From Leptolyngbya sp. 'hensonii' (lineage in GTDB: Bacteria; Cyanobacteriota; Cyanobacteriia; GCF-001939115): a stretch of DNA of 64,000 bases. The notes below the pieces were generated by a model, which worked only from the letters and a program-made list of their open reading frames with translations, was not told the origin of the DNA and ran no database searches. The stretch spans positions 192,904 to 256,903 of the forward strand of contig NZ_MQTZ01000002.1 of assembly GCF_001939115.1 (NCBI RefSeq). Direction: 5' to 3'. The position numbers and the translations under genes were made by a program. This document shows, piece by piece, positions 27,744 to 35,933 of this stretch (its first letter is position 1; every line of letters begins with the position of its first letter).

Positions 27744-28937
27744 TCAGGTCCAATCCACCAGTTCTGGTTGGGCTTCGGGATGAATATAGGCAGGCTTGGC
27801 CTTGCGGGGCAGTTGGCCGGAGAGAACCAGGTGAGCCAGGGCATCACAGATGACGCGGGTGGCCATCAGGGAGGTGATGTCACTGATGTCGTAGGGGGGC
27901 GACACTTCCACCACCTCCAGCCCACAGACGGGAGCCCGCCGGATGATCTTACCCAGCAGGGCCAGGGCCTCCCGGGGCAGCAAGCCCCCCGGTTCTGGCC
28001 AGCCTGTGCCGGGGACAAACCCAGCATCAATACAGTCAATATCAAAGCTGATGTAAACACAGTCCGTTCCATCCATTGCCCGCTCCAGGGCAAACTCTAC
28101 GGCGGCATCAATGCCCATTTCCGTAATGTCCGTAACCGTGAGGATATTGGTGGCCCGTTCCCGGCAGACCTTCACCCCCTGACGGGGCACTTGCCAGCCC
28201 CCGATCCCCAACTGCACCAGGTTTTTAGCCGGAGCATTCTTCATATTGGTGGCATGGAACCAGGGACAGGTGTGCATCCGCTCATCCAGGTCCGTTTCCT
28301 GGGTATCCACATGGCGATCGAAGTGAATAATCCCCACTTTCTTGTCTCCCAGGTGGCGGCAGACGCCTCGCACTGTGGGAAAGCCGATCGAGTGGTCGCC
28401 CCCCAGAATGATCGGAAATGCTCCCGAACTGAAGATATGGGCCACCCCTCTGGAAATCTGGTCAAAGGACTTCTCGTTATTAGCCGGAATGGTAAAAATA
28501 TCCCCCACATCACAGAGGGTAATCTGTTCCCGCAGGTCAACCCCCAACTCAAAGTTGTAGGGGGTATAGAGGGCTGAGATGCGGCGGATACCCTGTGGTC
28601 CAAAGCGAGTTCCTGGACGGTAGGTTGTACCGGAGTCGTGGGGCACCCCCACCACCGCCACATCATATTCACCCACCCGGCGCACATCCTCCAGATAGGG
28701 GGCTTTCAGAAAGGTATTAATCCCGGCATAGTGAGGCAGTTCCCCTCTGGAGAAGGTGGGAATGGAGCGATCGCGAATACTCTCTGCTGCCTCCAACCCA
28801 TACTCCAATCCTCGGGACACTTCCTGTTGCCAGCCCGTCAGGGGGAGGCGGCTTTCCAATTCCAGGGCTCGGCTGGCTTCCGTGGAGGGAGTTTCACCTC
28901 CAGCATTGGGGTTCTGAAAGAGAGGGGCATCTGTCAT
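27744..28937 (-). CDS. gdmH: Nickel-dependent guanidine hydrolase GdmH (arginase/ureohydrolase family)
   Basis: A 397-residue ureohydrolase that should split guanidine to urea and ammonia in the cytosol. Metal ligands of the fold are visible: His182 of GGDHS, Asp207, His209 and Asp211 of FDRHVD, and Asp299/Asp301 of FDIDCID. The long N-terminal extension (about 80 residues), FDRHVDTQ in place of the usual FDAHxD, and GTGWPEPGG are features of the Synechocystis Sll1077 type, long labelled agmatinase and later shown to be a Ni guanidine hydrolase. The HypA/HypB-like genes behind it and the guanidine-I riboswitch in front support this over agmatinase. GGAG 8 bp upstream supports ATG 28937. Confidence 0.9.
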   Translation of the reverse strand: MTDAPLFQNPNAGGETPSTEASRALELESRLPLTGWQQEVSRGLEYGLEAAESIRDRSIPTFSRGELPHYAGINTFLKAPYLEDVRRVGEYDVAVVGVPHDSGTTYRPGTRFGPQGIRRISALYTPYNFELGVDLREQITLCDVGDIFTIPANNEKSFDQISRGVAHIFSSGAFPIILGGDHSIGFPTVRGVCRHLGDKKVGIIHFDRHVDTQETDLDERMHTCPWFHATNMKNAPAKNLVQLGIGGWQVPRQGVKVCRERATNILTVTDITEMGIDAAVEFALERAMDGTDCVYISFDIDCIDAGFVPGTGWPEPGGLLPREALALLGKIIRRAPVCGLEVVEVSPPYDISDITSLMATRVICDALAHLVLSGQLPRKAKPAYIHPEAQPELVDWT

Positions 28938-28971
28938 GGCATAGCTCCAGAATGATGGTGATGATCAACAC

Positions 28972-29029
28972 AAAAGCCCAGGAAAGCAGCAACTCATTCG
29001 ACACGGTTGCCTGTCTCTCCCGGGCTTTT
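28972..29029 (-). terminator. Riboswitch-controlled intrinsic terminator in front of gdmH
   Basis: On the minus strand the last conserved aptamer segment AAAAGCCCGGGAGAG (29029-29015) can pair with TTTCCTGGGCTTTT (28985-28972), followed by a U-rich stretch. Ligand binding would keep the first arm in the aptamer and allow read-through into gdmH. Confidence 0.75.
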
Positions 29030-29234
29030 ATCCCGCCGTGTAACTGCCATCTCCTTTTACAGGAAGACCTTAGGATCACGAATTAAATAAGATGAACAAT
29101 TGGGGTGCAGGGGTGTTGCCCCTGCTTGGGGGCTTCGCCCCCAAACCCCTACTTTATTTAGTTTTCGATCCTTAGCAGCTTACCTCTCTCGGACCAGACA
29201 CTTAAGCTGGGGTTTAAGTCGGAACCCTAGAGGT
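29015..29234 (-). ncRNA. Guanidine-I (ykkC) riboswitch in front of gdmH, interrupted by a MITE
   Basis: The minus strand carries CTCTAGGGTTCCG (5' end, 29232-29220), CTGGTCCGAGAG (29196-29185) and ACACGGCGGGATAAAAGCCC before GGGAGAG (ending 29015). These are the conserved blocks of the guanidine-I aptamer. The span is 220 nt against 119 nt for the plus-strand copy; the extra DNA is an inserted repeat at 29072-29172 in the variable arm. GTAAGCTGC on one side and GCAGTTAC on the other still pair beneath the insertion. It should turn on gdmH-ghaA-ghaB when guanidine is present. Confidence 0.85.
29072..29172. mobile_element. MITE-like repeat inside the gdmH riboswitch
   Basis: Ends are inverted: AGGATCACGAATTAAATAAG on the left and, reverse-complemented, AGGATCGAAAACTAAATAAA on the right. 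The interior has two GC-rich hairpins (GTGCAGGGG...CCCCTGC and TTGGGGGC-TTC-GCCCCCAA). About 101 bp, no coding capacity; flanking CTTA may be a target duplication. Confidence 0.75.
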
Positions 29235-29490
29235 ATGTTTAATGTTTGGCTTTGAGCAATCGTAGCAGGGAACGCTACTTTATATCCTTGCTCAGGTATC
29301 CTGGACTTCTCGACACATTCTAAATCAAGGTGCTGAAAATTGATGCCTTGGATTCCCTAAATTCAGCCCCTATGGCAATAAATTGACATTTCGTTATTTT
29401 CGATACAAAAATAGCCCAATTAAGCAGCTATACCATTGTCTATTGCTAAAAAGGTTCTGAAAAGTTTAAGAATTTCTCAATTTCATAAGA

Positions 29491-29609
29491 TCTCTAGGGT
29501 TCCGACCTGTAACTGAAATGGGTGGCTGGTCCGAGAGGGGTCGGTTTATCAGATTTTCCGGTATGGAAAAGCTAGATAGATTACACGGCGGGATAAAAGC
29601 CCGGGAGAG
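29491..29609 (+). ncRNA. Guanidine-I (ykkC) riboswitch in front of the ABC-transporter operon
   Basis: The plus strand carries TCTCTAGGGTTCCG (29491-29504), CTGGTCCGAGAG (29526-29537) and ACACGGCGGGATAAAAGCCC then GGGAGAG (29583-29609). The middle arm is a compact hairpin (TTTTCC...GGAAAA). It is intact and of normal size. It lies about 180 bp before the ATPase gene and is followed by its own terminator, so the transporter operon should be guanidine-induced. Confidence 0.92.
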
Positions 29610-29645
29610 TTGTACAGCCCCTGCTGTTCTCTCCTGGGCTTTTGC
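29595..29645 (+). terminator. Riboswitch-controlled intrinsic terminator of the ABC-transporter operon
   Basis: AAAAGCCCGGGAGAG (29595-29609) pairs over 15 bp with CTCTCCTGGGCTTTT (29629-29643, one G-U pair). The first arm is also the last conserved aptamer block, the usual guanidine-I switching arrangement. Confidence 0.85.
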
Positions 29646-29790
29646 ATCTACTGGATTTCAGTTCATAGGGGTTGCCTGATTTGACAAGCCAGGATTGCCT
29701 GGAAAAATGACTTGACAACATAACCGTTTAGCAATTTACAGAAATTTTCTTCAGAACGCTTATAGTCATTCCTCAGGAGCTTTTCTCCCA

Positions 29791-30648
29791 ATGTTAATTA
29801 CCCATTCCAGGCATCAAAAGATGCATCAGCAAACTGCAAGCCGTACCCCTTTCAGTGAATCACCCCTGACCTCAGCCGCAAAACTATCTGTGCAGGGGGT
29901 CTATAAAACCTATGCCACAAGGGGGAAACAGAAACTAACTGTTTTGCAGGATATCAATTTTGAGATCTTCCCCCGGGAGTTTGTCTGTCTCGTGGGCTCC
30001 TCCGGCTGCGGCAAGTCTACCCTGCTGAACATCATTGCCGGACTGATTCCTCCTTCCGAAGGCCGGGTGACGGTGGATGGGCAATGCGTCACGGGGCGTC
30101 CTGGCTCCGATCGGGGCATGGTATTCCAGGGCTATACCCTCTATCCCTGGCTCACTGTAGCCCAGAACGTGGCCTTTGGCCTGCAGTTCCAGGGGATGCC
30201 CAAAGCGGAGCAGCGGGAGCGGGTACGCTATTTCCTGGATGTGGTAGGTCTGGGGCAGTTTGCCCACAGCTATCCCAAGCAATTGTCTGGCGGGATGAAA
30301 CAGCGGGTGGCGATCGCTCGGGCTTTGGCCAATGAACCGGCTGTTCTACTGATGGATGAACCGTTTGGAGCCTTGGATGCCCAGACCAAAGAACAGATGC
30401 AGCAATTCTTGCTGGAATTGTGGGAGCGGACCCATGTCACCGTGCTGATGATTACCCACGATGTGGAAGAAGCCATCTACTTGTCTCAACGGGTTTATGT
30501 CATGGGCTCCCGTCCAGGCTATATCCAATCTGAGATTACGATTCCCCTACCGGAACACCGCGATCTAGATATCAAACTCTCTTCCGAGTTTGTTGCTGTT
30601 AAACGGCAAATTATTCATGCATTGCGTGATGATGCATTAACTGCATAG
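29791..30648 (+). CDS. ABC importer ATP-binding subunit (NrtD/SsuB-like), guanidine-regulated
   Basis: A 285-residue ATPase of the nitrate/sulfonate/taurine importer group. It has Walker A VGSSGCGKST, Q-loop GMVFQGYTLYPWLTV, signature LSGGMKQRVAIARAL, Walker B VLLMDEPFGALD and switch His in ITHDVEEAI. The first 30 residues are an unconserved tail. AGGAGC 11 bp upstream fits ATG 29791. It is the first gene after the plus-strand guanidine-I riboswitch; its partners are the lipoprotein at 30691 and the permease at 35013. Guanidine or a simple derivative is the predicted cargo, inferred from the riboswitch and not from the ATPase itself. Confidence 0.88.
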   Translation: MLITHSRHQKMHQQTASRTPFSESPLTSAAKLSVQGVYKTYATRGKQKLTVLQDINFEIFPREFVCLVGSSGCGKSTLLNIIAGLIPPSEGRVTVDGQCVTGRPGSDRGMVFQGYTLYPWLTVAQNVAFGLQFQGMPKAEQRERVRYFLDVVGLGQFAHSYPKQLSGGMKQRVAIARALANEPAVLLMDEPFGALDAQTKEQMQQFLLELWERTHVTVLMITHDVEEAIYLSQRVYVMGSRPGYIQSEITIPLPEHRDLDIKLSSEFVAVKRQIIHALRDDALTA

Positions 30649-30690
30649 CCTCTATTCGTAATTTATCCAGTATTATTCACAGGCATATCC

Positions 30691-31704
30691 ATGCTGAAAG
30701 TTTCCTCTTGGCTTCGTTGGATCGCCCTGGCGATCGTCTCTCTCTGTCTAACCATTGCCTGCTCCCAGCAGCCCACCCCCAATACCCCGACAACAGGCAG
30801 TTCCCCCCAATCCCAGCCCATCGTTTCAGCCACCAATAACTGGGTCGGATATTCCGGTCACCACGTTGCCGTCGGCAAAGATTTCTTCTCCCAGGAAGGG
30901 CTAAAAGTGCAGGATCTTTACTTCCAGAGCGCCAGCGAACAGATTACGGCATTTCTGGCTGGCAAGATTGATATGGGCTGGTTCACCTCCGGAGATGCAG
31001 TCCAGATGGTGGCGAAAGATCCCACAATTAAGATCATTTATCTGGTGGACTATTCCAATGGAGGAGATGGAATTCTGGGCCGTAATATCAAAGTCCCCCA
31101 GGACGTGAAAGGAAAGACGGTAGGCCGAGAGAATATTTTGTTTGAACGCATCCTCCTGCAGGCTTATTTACAAAAAGGTGGATTAACCGAGCAAGATGTT
31201 GTCATCAAAGATCTGGCTGCAGCAGACGCGGCAGCGGCTTTTACAGCGAAGCAGGTTGATGTAGCGGTGACTTACGAGCCCTTCCTGTCCCAAGCCGTCA
31301 AGCAAGGGGGCGGCGAAGTTATTTTTTCCACAAAAGACACCAACCTGATTGCCGATGTGGTAGTTGTGCGGGAAAAATTCCTGCAAGAGCGTAAAGCAGA
31401 CATCAAGGCATATTTTCGCGCCGTAGACAAAGCAGTGAAGTTGCTCAACAGTGGGGATGCCGAAGCCCTAAAAATCTCAGGGACAAAACTGGGTGTGACT
31501 GGCGATGAAGTCAAAGAACAACTGACTGGAGTGAAGTTGTTCGACCTGGAGGGCAACAAGTCCATTGGGTTCAACAAGAGCAATCCCCAAAGTTTGATCG
31601 GCAATCTGGAACTGACAGCAAAGGGGGCCTATGACTTCAAAATTGTGCCCCAACCCATGAAAGCTGAGTCCCTGTATGACGACTCAGTTGTGATGGCCAG
31701 TTAA
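30691..31704 (+). CDS. ABC importer substrate-binding lipoprotein (SsuA/NMT1-like), predicted guanidine-type ligand
   Basis: A 337-residue periplasmic binding protein. Residues 1-24 form a lipoprotein signal ending in a lipobox, LTIAC|SQQ, so it is anchored by Cys24. Residues about 45-320 are an NMT1/SsuA-type two-lobed fold: NWVGYSGHHVAVGKDFFSQE, FLAGKIDMGWFTSGDA, GKTVGRENILFERILLQAYL and VDVAVTYEPFLSQA. It lies 42 bp after the ATPase gene. The ligand cannot be read from sequence; the riboswitch suggests guanidine or an N-substituted guanidine. Confidence 0.87.
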   Translation: MLKVSSWLRWIALAIVSLCLTIACSQQPTPNTPTTGSSPQSQPIVSATNNWVGYSGHHVAVGKDFFSQEGLKVQDLYFQSASEQITAFLAGKIDMGWFTSGDAVQMVAKDPTIKIIYLVDYSNGGDGILGRNIKVPQDVKGKTVGRENILFERILLQAYLQKGGLTEQDVVIKDLAAADAAAAFTAKQVDVAVTYEPFLSQAVKQGGGEVIFSTKDTNLIADVVVVREKFLQERKADIKAYFRAVDKAVKLLNSGDAEALKISGTKLGVTGDEVKEQLTGVKLFDLEGNKSIGFNKSNPQSLIGNLELTAKGAYDFKIVPQPMKAESLYDDSVVMAS

Positions 31705-31809
31705 CTCCCTTGTTCCTGCCCTGACGCCCACGGACTAAATCCCATCCCAGGCAGACCCTCCCATCCCTGCTTGGGATGGGAGAGGACGTAACGGTTCTTG
31801 GAGAAAATC

Positions 31810-32586
31810 GTGTCTACCCAAATTGTTTGTGAGAGCTGGTTTTCCACCCGCCTGGTGCAGGAGGGTCTGTATCTGATCACCGAGCCTCACTATTACTGGT
31901 ATAACAGGGCCAATCTCTGGCTGATCAAGGGGCAAACCCAGGATCTCTTGATTGATACTGGCCTGGGCGTTTCCAGTCTGCGGCATTATATTGCTGCTCT
32001 GATCGATAAACCTCTGTTGGCGATCGCCTCCCACATTCACTTTGATCATTCTGGCGGCATGCACGAATTTGAGCAGCGGGCCATCCACGCTGCCGAAGCC
32101 GAGGCCCTGCGACAGGGGAATGATTACGAAGCCCTCTGCACCCCGGAACAGGGATGGGTCCAGCCTGAACACTTTGAACAGCTCCCCTATGCAGGCTTTA
32201 CGGTTGAGACTTACACCCTCCAGGCGACTGAACCCACCCAGATTTTGCAGGCAGGGGACGTACTGGACTTGGGCGATCGAGCCCTGGAAGTCCTACATTT
32301 GCCGGGGCATTCTCCCGGTTGTATTGGCCTTTACGATGCCCGATCGCAGGAACTGTTCTCCGGCGATGTCATCTACGATGGCGAGCTGCTCGACGAACTC
32401 CACTGCAGCCACATCCCAACCTACATCACCAGCTATGAGCGGCTACAAAAGCTGCCGATTGAAACCGTCTATCCTGGGCACTATCCCATCTTTGGTCGGG
32501 AGCGCTATCACCAGATCTTGCAGGAATACCTGGACCGACGACGCCTGCCCGGATGTCCCTCCGATTACCTAAAAAAGATGGAATGA
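31810..32586 (+). CDS. MBL-fold metallohydrolase in the guanidine-regulated operon
   Basis: A 258-residue metallo-beta-lactamase-fold enzyme with the two-metal motif HIHFDHSGG, the later ligands in LPGHSPGCIGLYD and FSGDVIYDG, and a terminal YPGHYP. Such enzymes hydrolyse lactones, amides, thioesters or phosphoesters; the substrate is not predictable. GGAGA 6 bp upstream makes GTG 31810 a better start than TTG 31798. It stands inside the importer operon between the binding protein and the permease, so it probably acts on the imported compound or its breakdown product. Confidence 0.8.
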   Translation: MSTQIVCESWFSTRLVQEGLYLITEPHYYWYNRANLWLIKGQTQDLLIDTGLGVSSLRHYIAALIDKPLLAIASHIHFDHSGGMHEFEQRAIHAAEAEALRQGNDYEALCTPEQGWVQPEHFEQLPYAGFTVETYTLQATEPTQILQAGDVLDLGDRALEVLHLPGHSPGCIGLYDARSQELFSGDVIYDGELLDELHCSHIPTYITSYERLQKLPIETVYPGHYPIFGRERYHQILQEYLDRRRLPGCPSDYLKKME

Positions 32587-32640
32587 TTATGGCACCGCTT
32601 TTTGACACAGGCATTACATCTAACATCTGCCCTATCCAAA

Positions 32641-32729
32641 CCCACCCCGGCCCTGCGGGCCACCCCTCCCCAGAGGGGACTACCCCCCCTACAGGCGTTG
32701 CTGGAGGCGTTGCCTGCAGCAACGCCTCC
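32641..32729. repeat. Dispersed repeats before the creatininase-like gene
   Basis: Copy 2 of the CCCACCCCGGC-CTGCGGGCC unit (32641-32686), followed by the palindrome GGAGGCGTTGC-CTGCA-GCAACGCCTCC trimmed to its arms at 32704-32729. They occupy the gap between two genes of one operon. Confidence 0.5.
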
Positions 32730-32749
32730 AGGCAAGCATCGGCACGACT

Positions 32750-33514
32750 ATGACACAGCCTGATCCCCGACCCGTCCTCTGGGAAGAACTCACCTGGGAA
32801 CAGATTACCCATCTGCGCGAACAGGGCATGACCATGGCTATCCTGCCAGTAGGGGCAACGGAGCAGCATGGACTGCACTTACCCGTCGGCGTAGACACCT
32901 TCTCGGCGATCGCGGTTGCCCATGGTGTCTCTGCCCGCACCGGCATCCCCGTCCTGCCCGCCCTCCCCTACGGCTGTTCCCTCGGCCATTCCAAAAAATG
33001 GGCCGGGACCATTTCCCTGCGTCCTGAAACCCTGGCCAAGCTGGTACTGGAGATTGCTGAATGGGTCGCCAGTGCCGGGTTCGATCGGCTCCTGCTCCTG
33101 AACGGCCACGTCACCAACTGGGCTCCCCTACGCTGTGGGCTAGAAAACGTGCGACACACCTATCCCGACCTGCGGATTGCCCTGCGATCGATCTGGGAGA
33201 TTGCCCCCAAAATTCACCAGTTTTACCATCGGGATGCCGCCAACTTCCATGCCAACTGTGCCGAAACCTCCGTTATGCTGGCCCTCCGGCCCGATCTGGT
33301 GCAAATGGAGAAAGCGATGGATGAACCCGATCGATCGGCCAGTTGTTTCTTTGCCTACACCGTCAACCAGGAGAGTGTCCACGGAGCCGTGGGAGCCCCC
33401 AGCAAAGCCGACCTCAACTTTGGTCAGCAAATCCTCGACACCTGCATCACTGAACTGAGCGCTCAGCTCCACCGCGCTCTGGCCGAAGGCACCCCCCTGG
33501 AAGAAAACCCTTGA
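32750..33514 (+). CDS. Creatininase-family amidohydrolase in the guanidine-regulated operon
   Basis: A 254-residue member of the creatininase family, metal-dependent cyclic-amide or formamide hydrolases. Metal ligands are visible as Glu38 and His40 (ATEQHGLHLP), Asp49 (VGVD) and His120 (LLNGHVTN), with a later Glu in NCAETSVML. The segment NGHVTN differs from the NGHYEN of creatininase itself, so creatinine is not assured as substrate; family members also act on formamides and guanidino-ring compounds. ATG 32750 is preceded by a repeat-filled gap. Being in a riboswitch-controlled importer operon, it probably deals with a guanidine-derived or N-substituted compound. Confidence 0.82.
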   Translation: MTQPDPRPVLWEELTWEQITHLREQGMTMAILPVGATEQHGLHLPVGVDTFSAIAVAHGVSARTGIPVLPALPYGCSLGHSKKWAGTISLRPETLAKLVLEIAEWVASAGFDRLLLLNGHVTNWAPLRCGLENVRHTYPDLRIALRSIWEIAPKIHQFYHRDAANFHANCAETSVMLALRPDLVQMEKAMDEPDRSASCFFAYTVNQESVHGAVGAPSKADLNFGQQILDTCITELSAQLHRALAEGTPLEENP

Positions 33515-33540
33515 ATTGAATCCAAAAGTAAGGACACCCC

Positions 33541-34902
33541 ATGGCAGCAACCCTGACCCCCGAACTTCAGGCCCTCAAATCCTCCCTGGAATCCAAAGGC
33601 GTGAAATATGCCCTGGCCAGTTTTGTCGATATCCACGGCATGTGCAAGGCAAAATCCGTGCCCCTCTCCCACCTGGGCCAGATGATGGCCGGGTCCGAAC
33701 TATTCACCGGCGCTGCTCTGGACGGTGTTCCCCAGGATGTAAGTGACGAGGAAGTTGCCACCCATCCCGATCCAGATTCGGCCACAATTCTGCCCTGGAA
33801 TCCCGAACTGGTCTGGTTTGCCAGCGACCTCTACCTGAAAGGAACCCCCTTCGAAGCCTGCTGTCGAGGCATCCTGAAGCGGGCTTTAGCCGATGCCGCT
33901 GCCATGGGCTTTACCTTCAACCTGGGCATCGAAACCGAGTTCTTCATTCTGCGGGAAACAGAAGATGGCAAAGCGGTTCCCATCAGCGATCGGGACACCC
34001 TGGCCAAACCCTGCTACGACCTCCAGGGCCTGCTGGACAATTACACCTGGGTCACCGAAATCGTAGAGGCCATGAACAGCCTGGGCTGGGATGTTTATTC
34101 CTTCGACCATGAAGACGGCAATGGCCAGTTCGAGACTGACTTCGCCTATTGTGATGCCCTTAAGATGGCCGATCGCTTCACCTTTTTCCGCCTGATGGTG
34201 AAAGAAATTGCCCGCAAGCACGGCTTTTTTGCCACCTTTATGCCCAAACCCTTTGCCAACCGCACGGGGAGTGGAGCCCACTACAACATGTCCCTGGCCG
34301 ATCTCAAAACCGGCGAGAACCTGTTCTACGACCCAGAGGATAGCCGGGGCTGCAAACTCTCCAAACTGGGCTATCAGTTCATTGCCGGGGTTCTCCGTCA
34401 CGCCCCCGCCATCTGCGCCACGATCGCCCCCACCGTCAACAGCTACAAACGTCTGATCGCCAGAGGCAGCATGTCCGGCTTTACCTGGGCTCCCATCTAT
34501 GTTTGCTATGGCAACAACAACCGCACCAACATGCTTCGCATTCCCCTGGCTGGGGGGCGCGTCGAATGTCGGGCTGCTGATATTTCCTGTAATCCCTATC
34601 TGGGTGCGGCGATGATCCTGGCCGCTGGATTAGAAGGCATCCGGGAAGAATTGGACCCCGGAGATCCTCACACCGAAAACATGTACACCTATTCCCTGGA
34701 AGAACTCTCCGAGATGGGCATCCGGTTTTTACCCCGCCATCTGGGGGAAGCGATCGCCGCTTTTGCCAGGGACCCTCTGAGTGAAAAGGTGATGGGGCCG
34801 CTGATGTACAGGGCCTATACAGAGTTCAAAGCCCAGGAATGGGAGGAGTATCACACCCACGTCTCAGACTGGGAAATTCAACGGTATTTGAAGTTCTTTT
34901 AG
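33541..34902 (+). CDS. Type III glutamine synthetase-like ligase (GlnT/GmaS family), guanidine-operon copy
   Basis: A 453-residue GS-fold enzyme of the GlnT/GmaS type. The N-terminal beta-grasp contains LASFVDIHGMCKAK; the catalytic domain has GIETEFF (metal Glu pair), [44 protein letters not shown] and GRVECRAADISCNPYL. These enzymes join an amine to the gamma-carboxyl of glutamate using ATP; known members take ammonia, methylamine, ethanolamine or amines like these. It is about the same length as the GmaS-like protein at 40678-42006 and shares its motifs but differs clearly in sequence, so it may use another amine. It lies 26 bp after the creatininase-like gene. Confidence 0.85.
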   Translation: MAATLTPELQALKSSLESKGVKYALASFVDIHGMCKAKSVPLSHLGQMMAGSELFTGAALDGVPQDVSDEEVATHPDPDSATILPWNPELVWFASDLYLKGTPFEACCRGILKRALADAAAMGFTFNLGIETEFFILRETEDGKAVPISDRDTLAKPCYDLQGLLDNYTWVTEIVEAMNSLGWDVYSFDHEDGNGQFETDFAYCDALKMADRFTFFRLMVKEIARKHGFFATFMPKPFANRTGSGAHYNMSLADLKTGENLFYDPEDSRGCKLSKLGYQFIAGVLRHAPAICATIAPTVNSYKRLIARGSMSGFTWAPIYVCYGNNNRTNMLRIPLAGGRVECRAADISCNPYLGAAMILAAGLEGIREELDPGDPHTENMYTYSLEELSEMGIRFLPRHLGEAIAAFARDPLSEKVMGPLMYRAYTEFKAQEWEEYHTHVSDWEIQRYLKFF

Positions 34903-34937
34903 CGAATGTCGCGCTGACTCCCCCACATTGCCCGATC

Positions 34938-34979
34938 GACCCACCCCAGCCCGTAGGGCCACCTCTCCAGAGGAGGGGA
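34938..34979. repeat. Dispersed CCCACCCCGGC-CTGCGGGCC repeat, copy 3
   Basis: GACCCACCCCAGCCCGTAGG and the following CCTCTCCAGAGGAGGGG match the copies at 6997 and 32641. It lies between the ligase and the permease gene of the same operon. Confidence 0.5.
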
Positions 34980-35012
34980 TTTGGCTGATACTCTTATTTG
35001 GAGGTACTCCCC

Positions 35013-35867
35013 ATGGTCCAATCCAGTCTGCCCTCTCCTGAACCGGCCAGCCGCGAATATCGCTACCTGGCTCCCTCCGTTTTCTGGAGTATTCGCCAGG
35101 GATTTCCCAGATGGTTAGCTCTCAGCCTTGTGGGCCTATCACTGATAGCCCCATTGCTCCTCTGGACTGTGATCAGCTATCTTCGCCTCGTTCCCGCCAT
35201 CTTTTTACCCACACCGGGAGAGGTGCTGGATGCCGGGTTCAAGCTGTTCTTTGACAACAACCTGATCGTTGATGTGTTGATGAGCAGTAGCCGGGTTCTG
35301 GCCGGATTTATGGTTGCCGGGATCATCGGGGTGCCTATGGGATTAGCCATGGGAACGTTTTACAGTTTTGATAGCCTATTTGCCCCGATCGTCGGCATGG
35401 TCCGTTACATGCCTGTGACCGGATTCGTGCCTTTGATTGTCATCTGGTTCGGGCTAGGGGAAGTCTCAAAAGTCTTGATCATTATGCTGGGTGTAGTGTT
35501 GTACAACGCCATCATGGTAGCCGATGCAGTCAAATTCATCCCCAACGAGATGATCAACGTCGCTTACACGATGGGGGCAACCCGCCGCGATGTGGTGTTC
35601 AAAGTGATTATTCCCGCCACCTTTCCCAGCGTTCTGGATACCCTACGGGTGAACATTTCTGGAGCTTGGAACTTCCTCGTGATTGCCGAACTCGTAGCCG
35701 CCCAAAATGGTTTGGGATTCAAAATTATTCAGGCCCAGCGATTTTTGCAAACCGATAAAGTACTGTTTTGTATTGCCCTGATCGGAGTCATTGGCGTATT
35801 GATTGATTATGGATTAAAGTGGACCGCTCAGAAATTGACCCCCTGGGCTGATCAGATTCGGCATTGA
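35013..35867 (+). CDS. ABC importer permease (SsuC/NrtB-like), guanidine-regulated operon
   Basis: A 284-residue BPD-type permease with about six transmembrane helices and the ATPase-docking EAA-like loop near NVAYTMGATRRDVVFKVIIP. GGAGG 8 bp upstream fixes ATG 35013 rather than TTG 34998. It completes the importer begun by the ATPase at 29791 and the lipoprotein at 30691, although three enzyme genes stand between; normal importers of this group keep the three genes together. A long inverted repeat follows its stop. Confidence 0.88.
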   Translation: MVQSSLPSPEPASREYRYLAPSVFWSIRQGFPRWLALSLVGLSLIAPLLLWTVISYLRLVPAIFLPTPGEVLDAGFKLFFDNNLIVDVLMSSSRVLAGFMVAGIIGVPMGLAMGTFYSFDSLFAPIVGMVRYMPVTGFVPLIVIWFGLGEVSKVLIIMLGVVLYNAIMVADAVKFIPNEMINVAYTMGATRRDVVFKVIIPATFPSVLDTLRVNISGAWNFLVIAELVAAQNGLGFKIIQAQRFLQTDKVLFCIALIGVIGVLIDYGLKWTAQKLTPWADQIRH

Positions 35868-35873
35868 TGTTTG

Positions 35874-35933
35874 CCTGTAGAGGTGCTGCATGCAAGGTCT
35901 TTACGGGATTGGTGTATGCAACACCGCTACAGG
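35874..35933. repeat. Long inverted repeat between convergent genes
   Basis: CCTGTAGAGGTGCTGCAT and ATGCAACACCGCTACAGG pair at 16 of 18 positions around a 24-nt loop. It spans the gap between the permease stop and the stop of the isochorismatase-family gene and may end transcription from both sides. Confidence 0.5.

Noticed and set aside
27744-28937. Agmatinase (SpeB) as the name for the ureohydrolase
   Set aside because: The FDRHVDTQ motif, long N-terminus, HypA/HypB-like neighbours and guanidine-I riboswitch all fit guanidine hydrolase better.
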